A DNA stretch of 64,000 nucleotides from Plectrocnemia conspersa (GCA_009617715.1 VTFK01000092.1:62001-126000); one strand, 5' to 3'. Counted from the first letter of the stretch, positions 20,952-33,915 are shown. Made by a program: numbers and translations. Notes: generated from the sequence alone by a model not told the origin.

Positions 20952-21810
20952 CTGGGTCGTCATCTGGGGGGGGAGAGTGACAAGGGGGGCACTTAATGAA
21001 ATATTATGAATTTTAATGAAAGTAAAATATTAAAAAAAAAACCATGGCTGACTTGCCAACTTTTGACCCCCCCCTCTTCAAAGAAATTCTAAGCAGAAAC
21101 AATTTCGTGTCTATACCGAAAATATATTAAAAAAAAATGTCATTTCAGTGAAATCATATTGAAATACATTTTCACCAGTAGATATGTATTTTTATCTATT
21201 ATATTGATTTAAGCTTTTCCATAATTAATATATACATTTACAATCTTACCATTATTTATTAACATGCAATGTATAAATGATTGTATTTTTCAATGAAGTT
21301 TTATTCTCACTAGTGAAATCCAAAATATTTTTACTAGTAGATATATATTTTTACTAGCAAAAATGCAATTTAACTGATAGATGCTATTGAAATTATATGC
21401 TGTTATAAAATGTCTCTGAAACTCAATTTGACAATTGCAATACGTAAATTTTCTGTCCAAACCCAAACCTAACCGAAACGAACTAATCAAATCTAACTTG
21501 AACTAATGAAAGCTCTAAAACTAATAACAATTTTAGAAGCTACATTAGGTTAAGTCTAAAACACAAACTTAGCAAACTCAGCTCTCACATTAAATAAACA
21601 TATTGCTTCATAGTTTATCTGCGCTTTATATTACACTACGTTTTAAAAATATGAAAGCTATCCTTCGAGATATTAATACGGACTTTTGATATGAGAGTAT
21701 TGATCAAAGTGTATTTAAATCAAATTTTGGTCAATAGGAGGGCGCAAAAACAATTATCACTTCTCAGAAGTCAAAAATTCACGTCAAAAGCAATCATATC
21801 GTGTCGCTCG
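20952..21810 (-). mobile_element. Composite repeat, copy 3 (reverse orientation)
   Basis: Read on the minus strand, the interior comes first: a foldback arm (21810-21690, with TTTTTGACTTCTGAGAAGTG), a segment with GTTTGGGTTTGGACAG, and the TTTCACTAG-rich part (to about 21130). A truncated end module follows (21095-20952), finishing GATGACGACCCAG. The order of parts is the same as in copy 2, which makes chance nesting of unrelated elements unlikely. The second end module is absent at the 21810 side. Confidence 0.6.
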
Positions 21811-22229
21811 GCAACGATCGTTACTGGTCTGAGACGTTACGGACTACGCTATTCCGTCCTTAATATGTAAGTACTTATTTGATTATTTAAATGTTAGAGA
21901 GATGGAGATTGGTATAAATAAGCTATCTTCTTATTCGTCTCAGATTATGTCGAAGAACGTGTAAAATAATTGACACTTGCTCGTTAAAAACAGAGACTCA
22001 TGTCAACATATTAATTAAATGATAAAATATTTACAAGACACACGATGATTATATATAGATTTTCCATGATATTTTGTAACCAATTGTATGACAAGTTTTA
22101 TATTATTTATTTAGTGATAAAATTATCATCACTTTATTATGGATTGTTTAATTTCACTCAAAAGATCGCTTTACATCTCAATTGTAATACGATATTTATA
22201 AAAAATAACTTTCCAATCAAAATATAAAA

Positions 22230-22530
22230 TTTATTAGCATTCTCTTTCACTTCCCCGTTCCACCAGCCGAGCTTCGAATTTTTTCAATTTGTACCGTAGC
22301 GTCAAATTAGGCGAAAGGGGCACAATCGAAATCGGAAAATTGCTCAAGGTCGCGCACCCACTCTTTTATGCGAAGCCGATATTAAATTGAATTTGCAAAA
22401 TTAAGGGTTGATCGTTCGGGTGGAAAACGCTCACTTTCCAAGGGTGGCCACAAGTCGAGTGGTATCGAAAAATAAATTCTCCGACAAAACAAAACGGATT
22501 TTCTTCTGTACTGGTAGGTGACGTAATTCG
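22230..22530. other. Less AT-rich intronic block
   Basis: About 300 bp of higher-complexity sequence (for example CCAGCCGAGCTTCGAATT and GGTGGCCACAAGTCGAGTGG). It has no recognised repeat or protein similarity. A 65-codon minus-strand frame here lacks splice context and is not supported as a gene. Confidence 0.3.
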
Positions 22531-23149
22531 ATAAAGGTTAAAAGAGTGGTTTAAGAAGTACATTAGAAGACGTTTTAAAAAGTGTAGATCATTTCACATT
22601 TATATATACCTAAACTGAATTAGTTTACTCGATCCGCTGGCGTGGCGCTTCTGCGTAACATCAAAAAGGACAACGTAAAAGGGAGACTTTTATCTAGTTT
22701 ACTTATGAGATCTTTCTATTTGCTTGTGATCTAATTTCAACGGTGAAAGGATACTTCATTTTCCTTTCTACTCTTAGATTGCGCGTATATATGATGTATG
22801 TACAGGGTGGAATAAAAATCATTATGCATATTAGAAATTACAATACTATATTTTGAAATGTGTATCGATTTATTTTTGGTTATAATTTTAACGTTATGTA
22901 AACTTTAAGTACATATTTTTTAAATTAATGCTTTTGTCACTAAAGTGTTTGATAGCATAATTCATTTTATTTTTAGTAAGTTTATTAATTTTGTAGATAT
23001 ATTATTTAATATATACATGTTACTGGTTTATAAACATTTTCATGTTTACAATTAGTTATTAGCTACAATTTATTAAAAATAAGAATAAAAAATAGAATGT
23101 TTGTGATTATAATTTAGAATTAAAATAACTCTTACATTTTAAGCGAAAT

Positions 23150-23750
23150 AAAATGAAAAGTACAATGAACAAAAAAGAAGTATGATATTTGGTTGATCAA
23201 CAGCATGATTTTCATGGCAGATTAGAAGTAACGAATCTGTTCTATTTTTTTAATTTTGTGATGACTAATCTCAATATAGATAATCAAGTAAATGTCATTT
23301 ACACTGATTTTATAAAGGCTTTTAATCAAGTTTGTAATTATTGTATTAATAAAATGGGCAAGTTTGTGTTTCATCATTAAGTGATAAATGTTTTAAAATC
23401 ATACTTTTCAAATAGTCATCAATATGTTTAATATGAGTCGTCTGAATACATTGCTATAGTACATCAGGAATTTCTCAAGGTTCTATTGATGTTAATCAAG
23501 CTATGTATTATTCCAAACTCACTTTTGTCGATGACCTTAAAATAATCTTTTAAATAGATTCCACTGAGAATTGTAAATTACTTTAATTGGATGTGCGTGT
23601 TCATCCGTTAATAGATAAGCATCATGATTTATTTTAGAGCAAAAACACCATTTAACTTTGATTACGAAGTCGATAACAACGTGCTTCATCGCACAGAAGT
23701 GGTAACCGATTTGGGTGTCTTATCGCAAGCGGACTACGGATTCTATCAGG
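23150..23750 (+). pseudogene. Degenerate reverse transcriptase of a Jockey-type non-LTR retrotransposon
   Basis: Fragments appear in family order, broken by stops and frame changes. QHDFHG (normally QHGF.G.RS) and VTNLFYF are at 23200-23250; VIYTDFIKAFNQV, the conserved YxDFxKAFD block, is at about 23295-23335. VLKSYFSN and QYV follow at 23390-23425 and SGISQGS at 23465-23490. FVDDLKII (normally the catalytic YADD) lies near 23525, and VVTDLGVLS (family DLGV motif) near 23700. No endonuclease or ORF1 is seen upstream. The element is clearly dead: the catalytic Y/FxDD is read out of frame with the earlier motifs. Confidence 0.8.
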
Positions 23751-24679
23751 GTATAGAAAAACGTTTTTTCTATTTTTAGGGTATTATTCTTTTTATTGAT
23801 ATTTTAAAAATAAAATCATATTAATACAAAAAGGTCAAGAAATTTTTATTTTAGATAGTGTATATGTAGGTATATTTATAGGTTTTACCAAAGCGTCATT
23901 ATGGCCATTAAATAATCAACACAATTAAAAATAATTAAAAGCAATTATAATATATGAACCCGGGCTCTGGAAAAACAATGATTCCGGGCCTCTTTAATAA
24001 GTTTTTCTTTAAGTAGATGCTAAGCCGAGAATGCAATAAATTATATTTTAAAGTTCTTAATATAATGACAGTAAGATAAAAAAACGGGTATGACCCGTAC
24101 TATTTTTTGGAATTAACAAAAGAAATTCTTTGCTTTATTTGCATTGATTTTTTTTCTTTCTCCTTTCTTTTTTAAATTTGTAATAAGTTTTTAAGGTATT
24201 TTTCCTTACTTACGGATAAATTATTATTTTATTTTATTTTTTAACTTTACCAATTATGAACAATGGAAATAATTAGGAATCAGTATTGCGCATTTTAATG
24301 TGTCTGTATGCTATTGTACCTATGTATATTTTTGAAATAAACTTTTAAAAAAAATAGTGATTCTGAGATATTTAGTGGTATTTTTGTATTTGAATAATAT
24401 TGATTTGTTCTCATCCAAGTACTTGTAGTTGGTCGCTTTGTGGTCTAGACATTATTGTTATTTTAAAAATATTTTGTTTTATACCACTTGGATTAATTTA
24501 CCCAAGTTTATCGACCCCTGCACTAGATAAAAGGTTTATTGGTTATTGTTTTAATTATAAAATAAAAAATAATCCTATCACATTTGCGAAACGCTTAGCT
24601 GTAAAAATAGCATTTCCGTTTTATACAACACACATATGCTGTTAATCAAACGTTGATTAAAAACGCATACCGCGCTGTG

Positions 24680-25080
24680 ATTTTTATTTTTGATTCATAA
24701 CTGTCAATCTGACGCTCGGCTAAAAATAAATTTCACATTTTTTGTGAATCGAAATACAATAAAATAAAACAGAGCCGCTCGAAGCGAGCGACAAAAACTA
24801 AAATAAATAAATAGAAAAATAAACGGCGCAGAATAATATAATTGAAACGCCCGTCATCGTTAGTTCGTTACGTTGCCACCCAACAGATAGCGATGACGTG
24901 ACGTGAAGGCAACCGGCCATTGTTCTCGGACGTTGCTTCTTTGTGGTGACTTAATGCGAAAATGTTACCACCGCAGTTTCAATATGGAAACTTTCCGCTG
25001 CGAGCGCTGATAGTCGCCATTCAACCAAACCGCTGACCCATTTGTGTTTTATATACATACATACATACGCGAGAAAGATA
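24680..25080. other. Less AT-rich intronic block with a CGCTCG/CGAGCG hairpin
   Basis: Noncoding, CG-dinucleotide-containing sequence. It includes a short hairpin (GCCGCTCGAAGCGAGCG, about 24773-24789) and ends at a short (CATA)n run (25046-25066). No open frame is convincing. Candidate conserved or regulatory DNA. Confidence 0.35.
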
Positions 25081-25892
25081 TAAAATAACATTAGGGCCAT
25101 TTTGTGGAAGCTTTAACGTCACCACGGTGTTAAAAATTACACTAAAAGGGATGGTATTTGTAAGCGCTTTCAATCAATTGAAGTGCAACATAGATTTCTT
25201 TGAAATCTTATTCATTGTCGTTTAGTTATCGTAAGCGAATCATTTTTTTTATTTATGATTGAGCAATGTATATTTTAGAAATTACTTCTATTTATAAATT
25301 TTATTTTGAAAAATGTAGTGATTGTAAAATATAAAAAATGCGGAAAATTGCCTTAACTAATCTCACCTCTGTTTTAAAATAAACCTATTATATACGAAGC
25401 ATACGTCATATACAAAACATATAATTTATTTGGCTGCAATTAACTTAGGTATAAAGTAAGAGATTGATATTATAAAAATTGCAGTGATAAAGAATCACTA
25501 AAGATAACATTTAGTTAGAAGCAAAGATATTTAGATACATCATAACGAAAAATAAAATTTCGCAGAAATATGTCAAAGTTATACAAATATTAAATTTATT
25601 TCTAGTATGGACAATAGACTAATATTTAAAAAATATTTTAAAAGTTTTCTTTTTAATAAATTCTGTTTTAGTTTTTTTAATAAAAATATAAATAATATAT
25701 ATTTTTAATTAAATTCGGCATCCCATTCGTCACGACAAAAGACTATACGTATTACTACTTCAGTGTCTTGTCAAGCATATTTCGTTTTTGTTATGTTATT
25801 CATCGTTTTTATTTAAACCCTAAAATACACATATAAAATATATTATATTAAAAAATGGATTAAAAAATTAAATAAAAAAATAAAAATAATTA

Positions 25893-25915
25893 AAAAAAAA
25901 AAAAAAAAAAAAAAA
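25893..25915. repeat. Poly(A) run, possible retroposon tail
   Basis: An uninterrupted A-run of over 20 bases within an A/T-only stretch. It could be the 3' tail of an old retroposed insertion, but no element body is recognised next to it. Confidence 0.4.
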
Positions 25916-26189
25916 TTAAATTAAAAAATTCGCATTCAGAATTTTCGCCATACAAATCTGATATTTTAAAATGTAATAATCTATTTCTCGAGTCATTAAA
26001 TTAATAATTAAAGTATCGTTTGATTTTAAGAAATCTATAATATAATATATAAATGTATACGTTAAAAATATTAATTAACTGTTCTTGATGAAATTTCCAA
26101 AAAATCTATAATAAACCCTTTTATCTTTCGATAAAAGCAACAAACGCCCGATATATTACATTACAAGCGTTTTTTAATATTATTATTAT

Positions 26190-26490
26190 TTTTTATTTCA
26201 TAAAACGAAGCATCCACTCGCCAGAGGCGTCTGGTTTCCGTTGCAGAGATCTAATTAACTAGAGAGTGTCGACGGAGATGTTTACTCGAAAAATAAAAAT
26301 ATACCTAACCATGGAGCATTGGTTGTCAGCCGAACTAATACCATTACCAACATTAATTACTTCACCAAAGGGCACGACGAGCTAATTGACGCTCGTCGGT
26401 GTTTTTCAGTCAATTTTTTAAACTCGACCGCTAAACTTAGTTACGGTGGGATACCGCACTTCAACATTGGGAATATAAAATATTTTAATA
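26190..26490. other. Less AT-rich intronic block
   Basis: Higher-complexity sequence, including an inverted pair GACGAGC...GCTCGTC around 26377-26398. It has a 60-codon open frame but nothing protein-like in its translation. Candidate noncoding element. Confidence 0.3.
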
Positions 26491-27239
26491 TGTATTTATA
26501 ATTATTAATTACAACACAAAGTGGTTAGGTCGTAAAATATTTATTATCCTATTAATAATTCCATATTTTTAAAAAGTATTTTACACATTTTATTCATCCA
26601 TTCTCTGAAACTTTGCAAGTCAGTCAAAACTGAGAGCGTTTTGTATTTTGTATTATTATTAATAAGTGACGGAGAGTTATGAGTACAAACAATAAGATAA
26701 TTAAATATATATTTAACGTGCTTCTATTATTTTTAATAGAAAATCTAATCTCTTTGTATTGTACATTGTTTCAGTATTTATTTTGCTTCTAGAAAATGTT
26801 GTTAGACTGTTAGAGAAACTGTTTCTCGGTATACTTGTATCATGTAGTCCATATATTATTTTTATTACATTGATTTATTTAATCGTTACATATATTGTTT
26901 ATTTGTATTACATTCAGAAATAACACAAACACATCTATAACCTTACTGAGAAAGGTGATATAACAAATCGGAAAACTATATGATAATTACGGCTATAAAT
27001 GTGTCTTCTTAATTATTTTATAAACTGATTTAGCAATTTTTTTATTTCTTATTACAAATGTGATATGGTTTGATTGTTTTAAACATAATGATGCATTAAG
27101 ATAATATGATGATAAGATTTGTAATAAAAATAAAATAATCAGCTACGCGAATTACATGTAAAGTTATGAATCAAAGGCTAGTTATTTGTAGTTCAAGGGA
27201 AAGATAACCCAACATTCCCTTTGTCGATATGTTTAGTAT

Positions 27240-27790
27240 AATTTTCACGTCGTAGTCGTCGGTACAACTGCAGGTGTCGATTGTAAGTCAGCCCATACAC
27301 CATCGACACCGTCGATTAAGTGCCGTCGGCGGTCGTGTCGTACACGTTCCGTTTCTCCGAAAGGGAATTCCCAAGGGTGTTCCGCAGTTCTTCGTATCGC
27401 AAAGACGGAATTTTCCAACTTGGGGATGCGGAAAATCTGCAGCGGAATTTTCCGGCGCATTGAGCGTCCGCCGGGCGTGCAACAAAGTCCCCGGGAAAAA
27501 AGGAGTGAACACTGAAAAATAAATCTCCGGCGCGCTTCGCTCGTTTCGAGGAATGAAACAAAACGTAGCTCTCTCTCTCTGTGTCTCTTTTTTATTTCAT
27601 TCTCTGTAGCGAGAAAGAAAGTTCCACGGTGTCGATCGGGCCCGTTGATAATTTGTCTTCGGACGCCGTTCGTTTCCAGAGTTGAAACGATGTAATTCTG
27701 ATCGCGACAAATAAAAGTCAAGACAAAGAATTTTCTTGGAATTACTGCAAAGAAGATGTAGCACGATCTGTAATTTTCCGTATCATAGGT
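27240..27790. other. GC-elevated intronic island of about 550 bp
   Basis: The most prominent GC-richer island in the big intron. Overlapping frames are open on both strands, the longest being 182 codons on the minus strand (27793-27245). Open frames here are expected because AT-rich stop codons are scarce. The translation is rich in Arg and lacks domains, so I treat it as noncoding. It contains a CT microsatellite at about 27571-27590. Confidence 0.4.
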
Positions 27791-28499
27791 CATGACCCTT
27801 TTCCAGTTAGGATTTTTAATTTAATGCTCCGTTGTAGTATAAAGTTATCCATCAGTTGATTACATTTCGGCAAATATCATTGATTTTTTGATTTTTATCC
27901 TTTGAAACTGTTTTAATTATTATTTGGTTATAAGAATTTAAATTTTTTAACATAACATAACATGTCATACAAATAGAAACTAAGCACTGAACATACTTTC
28001 TTAAAAAATATTTAGATACATTATTATTTATTAAACTTTGTTCTTTAATACAAATAAAAATAAAAATTTAATTATTAGTATTTATTCAACAGTAAAAATA
28101 ATATTTGACATCTAAAATAAGCTTATTACCGTTGTTTGTTTTGGCAAGTAAAACGCACAATGTGCAAACTTAAAGTGCATCTTACCACTTAACTGACGTA
28201 AAGTGTTGAATATAAATCAAGATGTCTGTTATTATCAAAATAATGTTGACATTTTAATGTTAGCTTCATTTTAACAATGCTAAAATGTGTGTAATAAACA
28301 ATAATACTTTGATTATAAGTTGTACTGCGGTGATGAAGTGACTCTTAAACCTATTTATGTTTCAACGTCAGTAATTTGTAGCATAATTAAGCTAAAAGAA
28401 TTATGTATATGACAGTAACTGAACAATTCTTTTATTAAATCATTTTAGAGAAATACTTATGTAAAGTTTGGAATATACGGTGGATGCAATATGACATCC

Positions 28500-28765
28500 T
28501 AGTCAAATTACGTATTTATATAAACGTGTGGTCTGGCATTACAACACAATAAACTTAATATTTGCGTATCTATCCATTTTATATCGATTGCAAGAGTTTC
28601 AGGCGAATGCCAAAATCTCGAAAACTTTTGCGAAACCGAATTGCTAGCTGAAACAGTTAGAAACCCTGCAGCTACACGGGTAACACCGAGGCGGGGTAGC
28701 ATGGATTGGGGACGCGACGGAAGGACGTGTTCCGCCGCTTGGCGCCGCGTCCGACTAGTGTGTAA
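28500..28765. other. Less AT-rich intronic block
   Basis: GC peak at 28660-28760 (GGGGACGCGACGGAAGGACG region). No recognised repeat and no protein-like frame. Confidence 0.3.
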
Positions 28766-29064
28766 TTAAAAGCTTTTTATAACAATGTAATCTTAAACAG
28801 TTGATAAATCTATGTCTGATTATCAATTTGTCAGCACACATTCGCCAATGTGAATTATTATATTTTGTTGTTGTCTTTCATCGCCAATAATTAAATTGAT
28901 CGCGTTTTAATAATGAGCTCCAAGTAAAAGTTTAGTCAATTTAACTTTTACTGCTTAAATATCACACTTTTTGACTCCTCTTTTAATAAATATTTCGAAG
29001 CAGTCAAGAATGATGAAATACATTCTAATAATCAAGTAATTTTATAATTTAATTCCTATGAATA

Positions 29065-29215
29065 ATATATTTATTTTTACTAAATCTTCCGTTGTAACCT
29101 AAGCCCAATGCGTTACGACGGGGTGAATTTGAACCAACTGAATAAGTCAATCAGATATAGTGTATACATACACATAAGTACTAACCACCAGACTGAAAGA
29201 CTGGGAATCGGTGAA
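29065..29215 (-). mobile_element. SINE 3' portion, reverse orientation
   Basis: On the minus strand it reads CGTAACGCATTGGGCTTAGG, then GGTTACAACGGAAGATTTAG and an A-rich (TAAAAATAAATA) tail. The copy at 45700-46040 has the corresponding TAACGCATTGGGCTTACGCC and GGTTACAACAAGATTTAAT followed by AAAAATAAATAAATT. The head of the element is not recognisable here. Confidence 0.6.
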
Positions 29216-29749
29216 ATCTATATTAATAATTATAAATCATTATTTGTAATGTAATTTATTAGCTGGGGCCGGTTTTTTTTAATAAATAAAAATTTAACCT
29301 CAGAGTTATTAGTCTGAGAAATTGAGTTAATAGTCTGAGACATAACCACAGAGTCACTAATAATATTGATTTTAGTTTTTTAATACTTTAATATTGGCTA
29401 TATTGCCATGCAAAGAGACGCTTTCATGCGTTTCCCGACGCTAAAGATTTTAGAGCAATCATATGTATATTACTCAGATCTCAAACATAATTACAATCAA
29501 AATCAAAACTTATATAATATTTTTATTATCTTACACTGCGTTTATTGGAAATAATGTCAGATTTATATAAAAATATATTAAAATTTAATAAAATATAAAT
29601 AATGTTTAATGTCAGATTTATATACAAATATATTAAAATATATTTTTATATAAATAGTGATTAAAACCATGGATTTAGATATTTTGACACACCTTTCAAC
29701 TCTGTAATCGATTATCTCGAAATGTATGTTTGTTGAGTTTGTCCTTAAT

Positions 29750-29935
29750 ATTCTTAACGGCTTAAGGTCTAGACTGGTAACCTAGTGGCCACAGGTTCTA
29801 GCCACGGTAGCAGACTCAAATTTTTTATTTATAAAAAACACAATTATTAAAACTGGCCTTAGCTGCAAAATTAAATTTATTTATTATAAATTATAATATG
29901 ATCCGAAATTGGCTGGTGGCGTACAGGATTTAATA
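29750..29935 (+). mobile_element. tRNA-derived SINE, short copy
   Basis: The head contains GGTCTAGACTGGTAACC and the B-box-like GGTTCTAGCC followed by CGGTAGCAG, then an AATTTTTTATTTATAAAAA stretch matching the 45.7-kb copy. The end resembles that copy's CAGGATTTAATAA tail. The A-box region is degraded. Confidence 0.6.
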
Positions 29936-29999
29936 AGTCGTGTAGAAGATTTGACTGTCAGTAAGACAACATCTAACGTCTTAACGCCTGGCAAATGTC

Positions 30000-30135
30000 A
30001 GTATAGAAAACATATAATTTTTCTAGCACTCTAGAAATATTAATTTACCGGTAGAAATGTATTCGGATATAATCTCACTAAAATGCCGGTGAAAATATAT
30101 TTTTAATAGTAATACACATTTACTGTAACTTATTA
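30000..30135 (+). repeat. Fragment of the composite-repeat interior
   Basis: Contains the series TTTTCTAGCAC, TTTACCGGTAGAAATGTATT, TCTCACTAAA and GAAAATATAT that parallels the TTTCACTA-rich segment at 8670-9010 and 18380-18590. No end modules are present. Confidence 0.5.
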
Positions 30136-32290
30136 TAAAAATAGTACTCATTGCTAAATTTTTAATGAAGAGAAAATACCAATAACCTTTTATAATAACA
30201 ACATTTATTTTGTATATTGTAAAGATATTATATGTAATATTTTTTAAAATTCAGTTTTACTTTGGGTTTTAAAGATGTAAATAATTGTAGTTTTACCTAT
30301 TTATACTATATACTTTATTAAGCTTAGTGTTGGAAAAACGATTTCAGAGACTCGTTGAAAAGAATACAACAAAATGTCACGTTAGTCACGTCGCTTTAGA
30401 TGTATAAATTTTCAGCATTGTATTGAAGCGCTGAAAAGCCTGAATGTCAAAATATCTAGACAAAAATGTAAAACATATTCAAATTCTTTCATAACGAGAA
30501 CGCATTGTTAAAAAACGTGTATTACAACTACTTCAAGAAGTGGAAATGGCTTTGGAAACTACAATATTATACAAAGGACTTTACTTGAAATAAAAATACG
30601 AAAACACATTTAAACAGCAGCATTGAAGACACATTCCAATAAAACATGTTTTTATCCAGCATAAATGATTATTTTTATAAAGAGCAATAATACCTAGGTC
30701 GCTATGTTATTCATTGCGAATTATCATAAATACCCATTACTATACAATGGGCTTTTCGCATAGAATATAATACATTTTTATGAACCGGCGTTACCGCCAT
30801 TTTTATAATCCTCTTATATTAAATTGAAACTCGGCGAAGCCACTCGTTATTTCTAATAAAGATTGTCGCCGAGGCTAGATGACTAGTCACTGGAGAGGTT
30901 TATTAGACGAGAAAATGTGGTTGGTGGTTGGGGTGCTTTATGCTCATTTTTTTAAACCCGTCTCGAGTCTTTGGAGCACTAATAATGTAAAAGTATTTGT
31001 TCTATTAAATTTATTTAAATAGTTATTGGTTTATATAATTAACTTATGCAATGGTATAGTCTTTGAATTCTATTAAATTATTTCTGTTGAAATTGTATAA
31101 AATGTTACCAGATTTACAGTGTCTAATTTGGCTGAAAAGTTACACCACTTTGGCATTGAAACCCTAAAATACACTGGGAAAAAAATATAATTTTTTTAAA
31201 AAGAAAAACGCTGGAAATTCTGAATACATCGCATCGAGCAGGTTTTTAGATCACCAAAGCAAAGATAAAACCGCCGGCCGGTTAGAGTTATTATCGTTAA
31301 AAATTGTTGGTCATTCAAAAACTTTCGACCTTCTGAGAAAGTATGTATATTTTCAAATCTTATAAAAAATATATATTATATAATAAAAAAATGCTTTATA
31401 AAATTTCTAGAGATAATATTGATTTGATATTTTTCTTGAGAAGAAACACTAACCCTAAAAAAAAGGTAATTGTTTTTATTTACATATATTCTAGTAATCT
31501 AACGTGACCTAAGATAATTTTTTTACCTGTTATTTTGTTTCAATTTGCATCACGTTAACAAAACTCGAAAATAGTTTAAAAATGAAAAAATCGCCTATAA
31601 ATATAATTGACTTGATTTAATTACAATTTTTATTACACTGTAATATTGACTGCTCAAATTAATGTAAATTAAAAATATTTGCATTAAAAACTTAGCCATA
31701 ATTATGAAATATACGGTGCAAATAAAATAAAACAATAATCGAAAATTTATGTGAATCCTAATAATCGCGATGACTTATTACATAATCCTGTACTATTTTT
31801 TCATCACCCTTTAATTTATTTTGTAATTAAGTTATCCCTCAGTTCGTGTCTTTGTAATATATATTTTTAGCAAAGAAGAAAATGTAAATTTGATAAAGAA
31901 AAAATATACAATTTTGTAATTAAGGTTTTTTTTATTTTGATAATTAAAGGGTGTCGTGTCTTGGGGTGGCGTTTCTGGAATTGCTTGTTAATTCAGTCTG
32001 AAAGCTTTTTCGCCGAAATATAAGCTTTGATTATGTTGTGAAGTAATCCGTATATTATAAAAAAATATAAAATTAAAACTATTTGTAATTACAGTAGTAG
32101 CTAACTTGCTCACATAAATTTAATAGTTGAGGTTAAACATTTGAGCTAAACATATTTTATGAATAACATATGTACATACATAAATGTTACTGATACTTTC
32201 TATTGTATTATTCAACTCTAACATTTACATGTTTTATAGGTTATTGTTTATGGTTTTAATTCGTTGTAATTTAAATAATATAGTACTTAC

Positions 32291-32889
32291 GGAAAGGGAA
32301 CATCTTCGCAGCCGAAGTCTTGTTTAAAACTAGCAAATGTGGCGGCAGTGTCGGTCTAGGCATCACAGGTGGTGCCGGTGTCACCACAATTCCAGTAGCA
32401 TTAGTTTTGGTGGTATCTGTATCATTGGAATTTGGCGCTATACTTTGGGTTGAAAGAACATTTGGAAGAACTGGCGGTGAGGGTTTGATTTTTTCTTCCG
32501 GGGGTATAGCACTTAAGTCTATGTGTTTCAAAGATGTCCACTCGTCTTTGGCTGCCAACTTGTAAGGGCTAGACACCAGAATAGTTCTGCACACTTTCCA
32601 CAGTCCGGAATGACTGCTCACAAAGTATCGTTTCGTAGAAGGCACAAATATACCTGAAATAAAAAAAAATGGTTAGATATGTATATAAGCTCATTTTTGA
32701 TTTAGATGTATAAGACATCTTACCGTGACCACCTTCCACGACAAACCAATGATCTGTAGACACTGCTACTATCCACATTATTATGCCTAAACCTATACAA
32801 GCCGTGCAACCTAAGAGCCACCTTCTTTCGAAAATGACTTGGTCTATCAGAGGTTTTCGCTCTTGCATGTTTATCGTTGAGGTTGACAT
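32291..32889 (-). CDS. Claudin/PMP22/CACNG-family tetraspan membrane protein, N-terminal two exons
   Basis: Coding exon 1 (32889-32724) and exon 2 (32653-32291) encode residues 1-176. The cytoplasmic start MSTSTINMQERKPL precedes membrane segment 1 (about 24-45). The first extracellular loop then has W48 and the GLWKVC motif (residues 72-77), the W-GLW-C-C signature of the claudin superfamily; the partner cysteine (179) is on the next exon at 16.88 kb. The loop carries a long Pro/Thr-rich insert (about 100-165) with three N-glycosylation sequons (NDT, NAT, NKT), unusual for claudins and more reminiscent of larger insect stargazin-like or orphan tetraspan proteins. An acceptor TTACAG at 32912-32911 just upstream of the ATG shows that a further noncoding 5' exon exists, probably upstream in the gene-poor region. 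The full product is 331 residues. Confidence 0.85.
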
Positions 32890-33119
32890 TTTGGAGTATT
32901 TTCAAAACACCTGTAACAAAAAAGATTTTATTTTAATTTAACGAGCTAACATAATTTAATTTAAAACTATTAAATTAAGAATAATCTAATTTCAAAGTGT
33001 CAACTAATTTAGTGCTGTTCAGACTTTATTATTATTTATTATAATACATGTATGAGCTACAGTAGCTCTTTATTAAAAAATTTTTGCTATTTTATATGAG
33101 TGATTTTTGGTAATCATTA

Positions 33120-33300
33120 GAATATTCATCTAAGAGATTAGAAAAATCTAGGAAAACATAATCTGTGATGATCGATTGAAATAATAATTATACATTAACC
33201 ACTAATTCCGATCTTCCAGACACGATAAAAAATTAAAAACACACCAAAAATTTTTATACTACTGTATCAGACCAGTTAACAGTAATACTGACCTACATTA
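33120..33300 (+). repeat. Single copy of the 1.3-kb-type dispersed repeat
   Basis: Shares GAAAAATCTAGGAAAACATAA, TGATGATCGATTGAAATAAT and CTTCCAGACACGATAAAAAA with the units at 1260-1640. It ends in unrelated AT-rich DNA. Confidence 0.5.
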
Positions 33301-33414
33301 TTCAATACATATTGAATTTTTAACTGTAAAATATTAAATTAATAAAACGTTTGAGTATGATTGAATTATTCGATAAGATTTTTGGATTAATCTTAATGTC
33401 CCATTACGCGATAA

Positions 33415-33915
33415 TTTATTGCACTTCCGCCTCTCTCTCTCTCGCATCAAAAACTCTTATTAAAACACATCAAAAACACAAAGTTTGCAGTAATAACCTC
33501 TCCGTTAAGAGCGCCGTTCAATAATAATTTCTCGATTTATTTAGACGGGTGCAAAAGATGCGATAATGGCGAACAGGTGGTGCGCTCAGGTAATAAACCC
33601 GATCTTTTTTTTTTTAGCTCTTTCACGCCCTCATAAAGGGAATTAATAGCGTTTTTTTACTTCTACTTCTTCATCTTCCCCTTATCAAAGTCGCCGCCGT
33701 GAAAGGAAACGGCGAAGGCGATCTTTGGCCGTTGAAAGGGCTGAATATTAAAATTAATCCATTTCGAACGGATTCGGACGGTGGAACGTTAAAATTTTAA
33801 ACCGAAGAAAGCTCCTGCCGCGAAACCGTTAATTGCTAGAAACGTTAAAGCCTCCCGTGAAACGGGCGAGGGGTGCGAGAAATAATTTCGTACCACCCTT
33901 GTTTGGATCAGTGGC
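33415..33915. other. GC-elevated noncoding island upstream of the claudin-like gene
   Basis: Begins with a CT microsatellite (33431-33445). It contains GC-richer unique sequence, including GTCGCCGCCGTGAAAGG and CCTCCCGTGAAACGGGCGAGG (a short hairpin CCCGT...ACGGG). It lies about 0.5-1 kb upstream of the first coding exon, so it could include promoter or noncoding exon sequence. No coding frame is supported. Confidence 0.35.

Larger units (their letters stand above)
16880..32290 (-). other. 15.4-kb intron of the claudin-like gene
   Basis: The donor is GTAAGT at 32290-32285 and the acceptor CTTTCAG ends at 16880. The intron is a mosaic: plain AT-rich DNA (17100-17870, 19420-20430, 25080-26190, 28780-29060 and 30140-32280, with no gene seen), composite repeats, two non-LTR retrotransposon remnants, SINEs, and several less AT-rich blocks listed separately. 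Short open frames inside it lack splice signals and protein-like composition. Confidence 0.75.

Noticed and set aside
27245..27793. Longest open frame in the window (182 codons, minus strand)
   Set aside because: It lies in a GC-elevated island where several frames are open on both strands. The translation is Arg-rich without domains, and no splice or poly(A) context was found.
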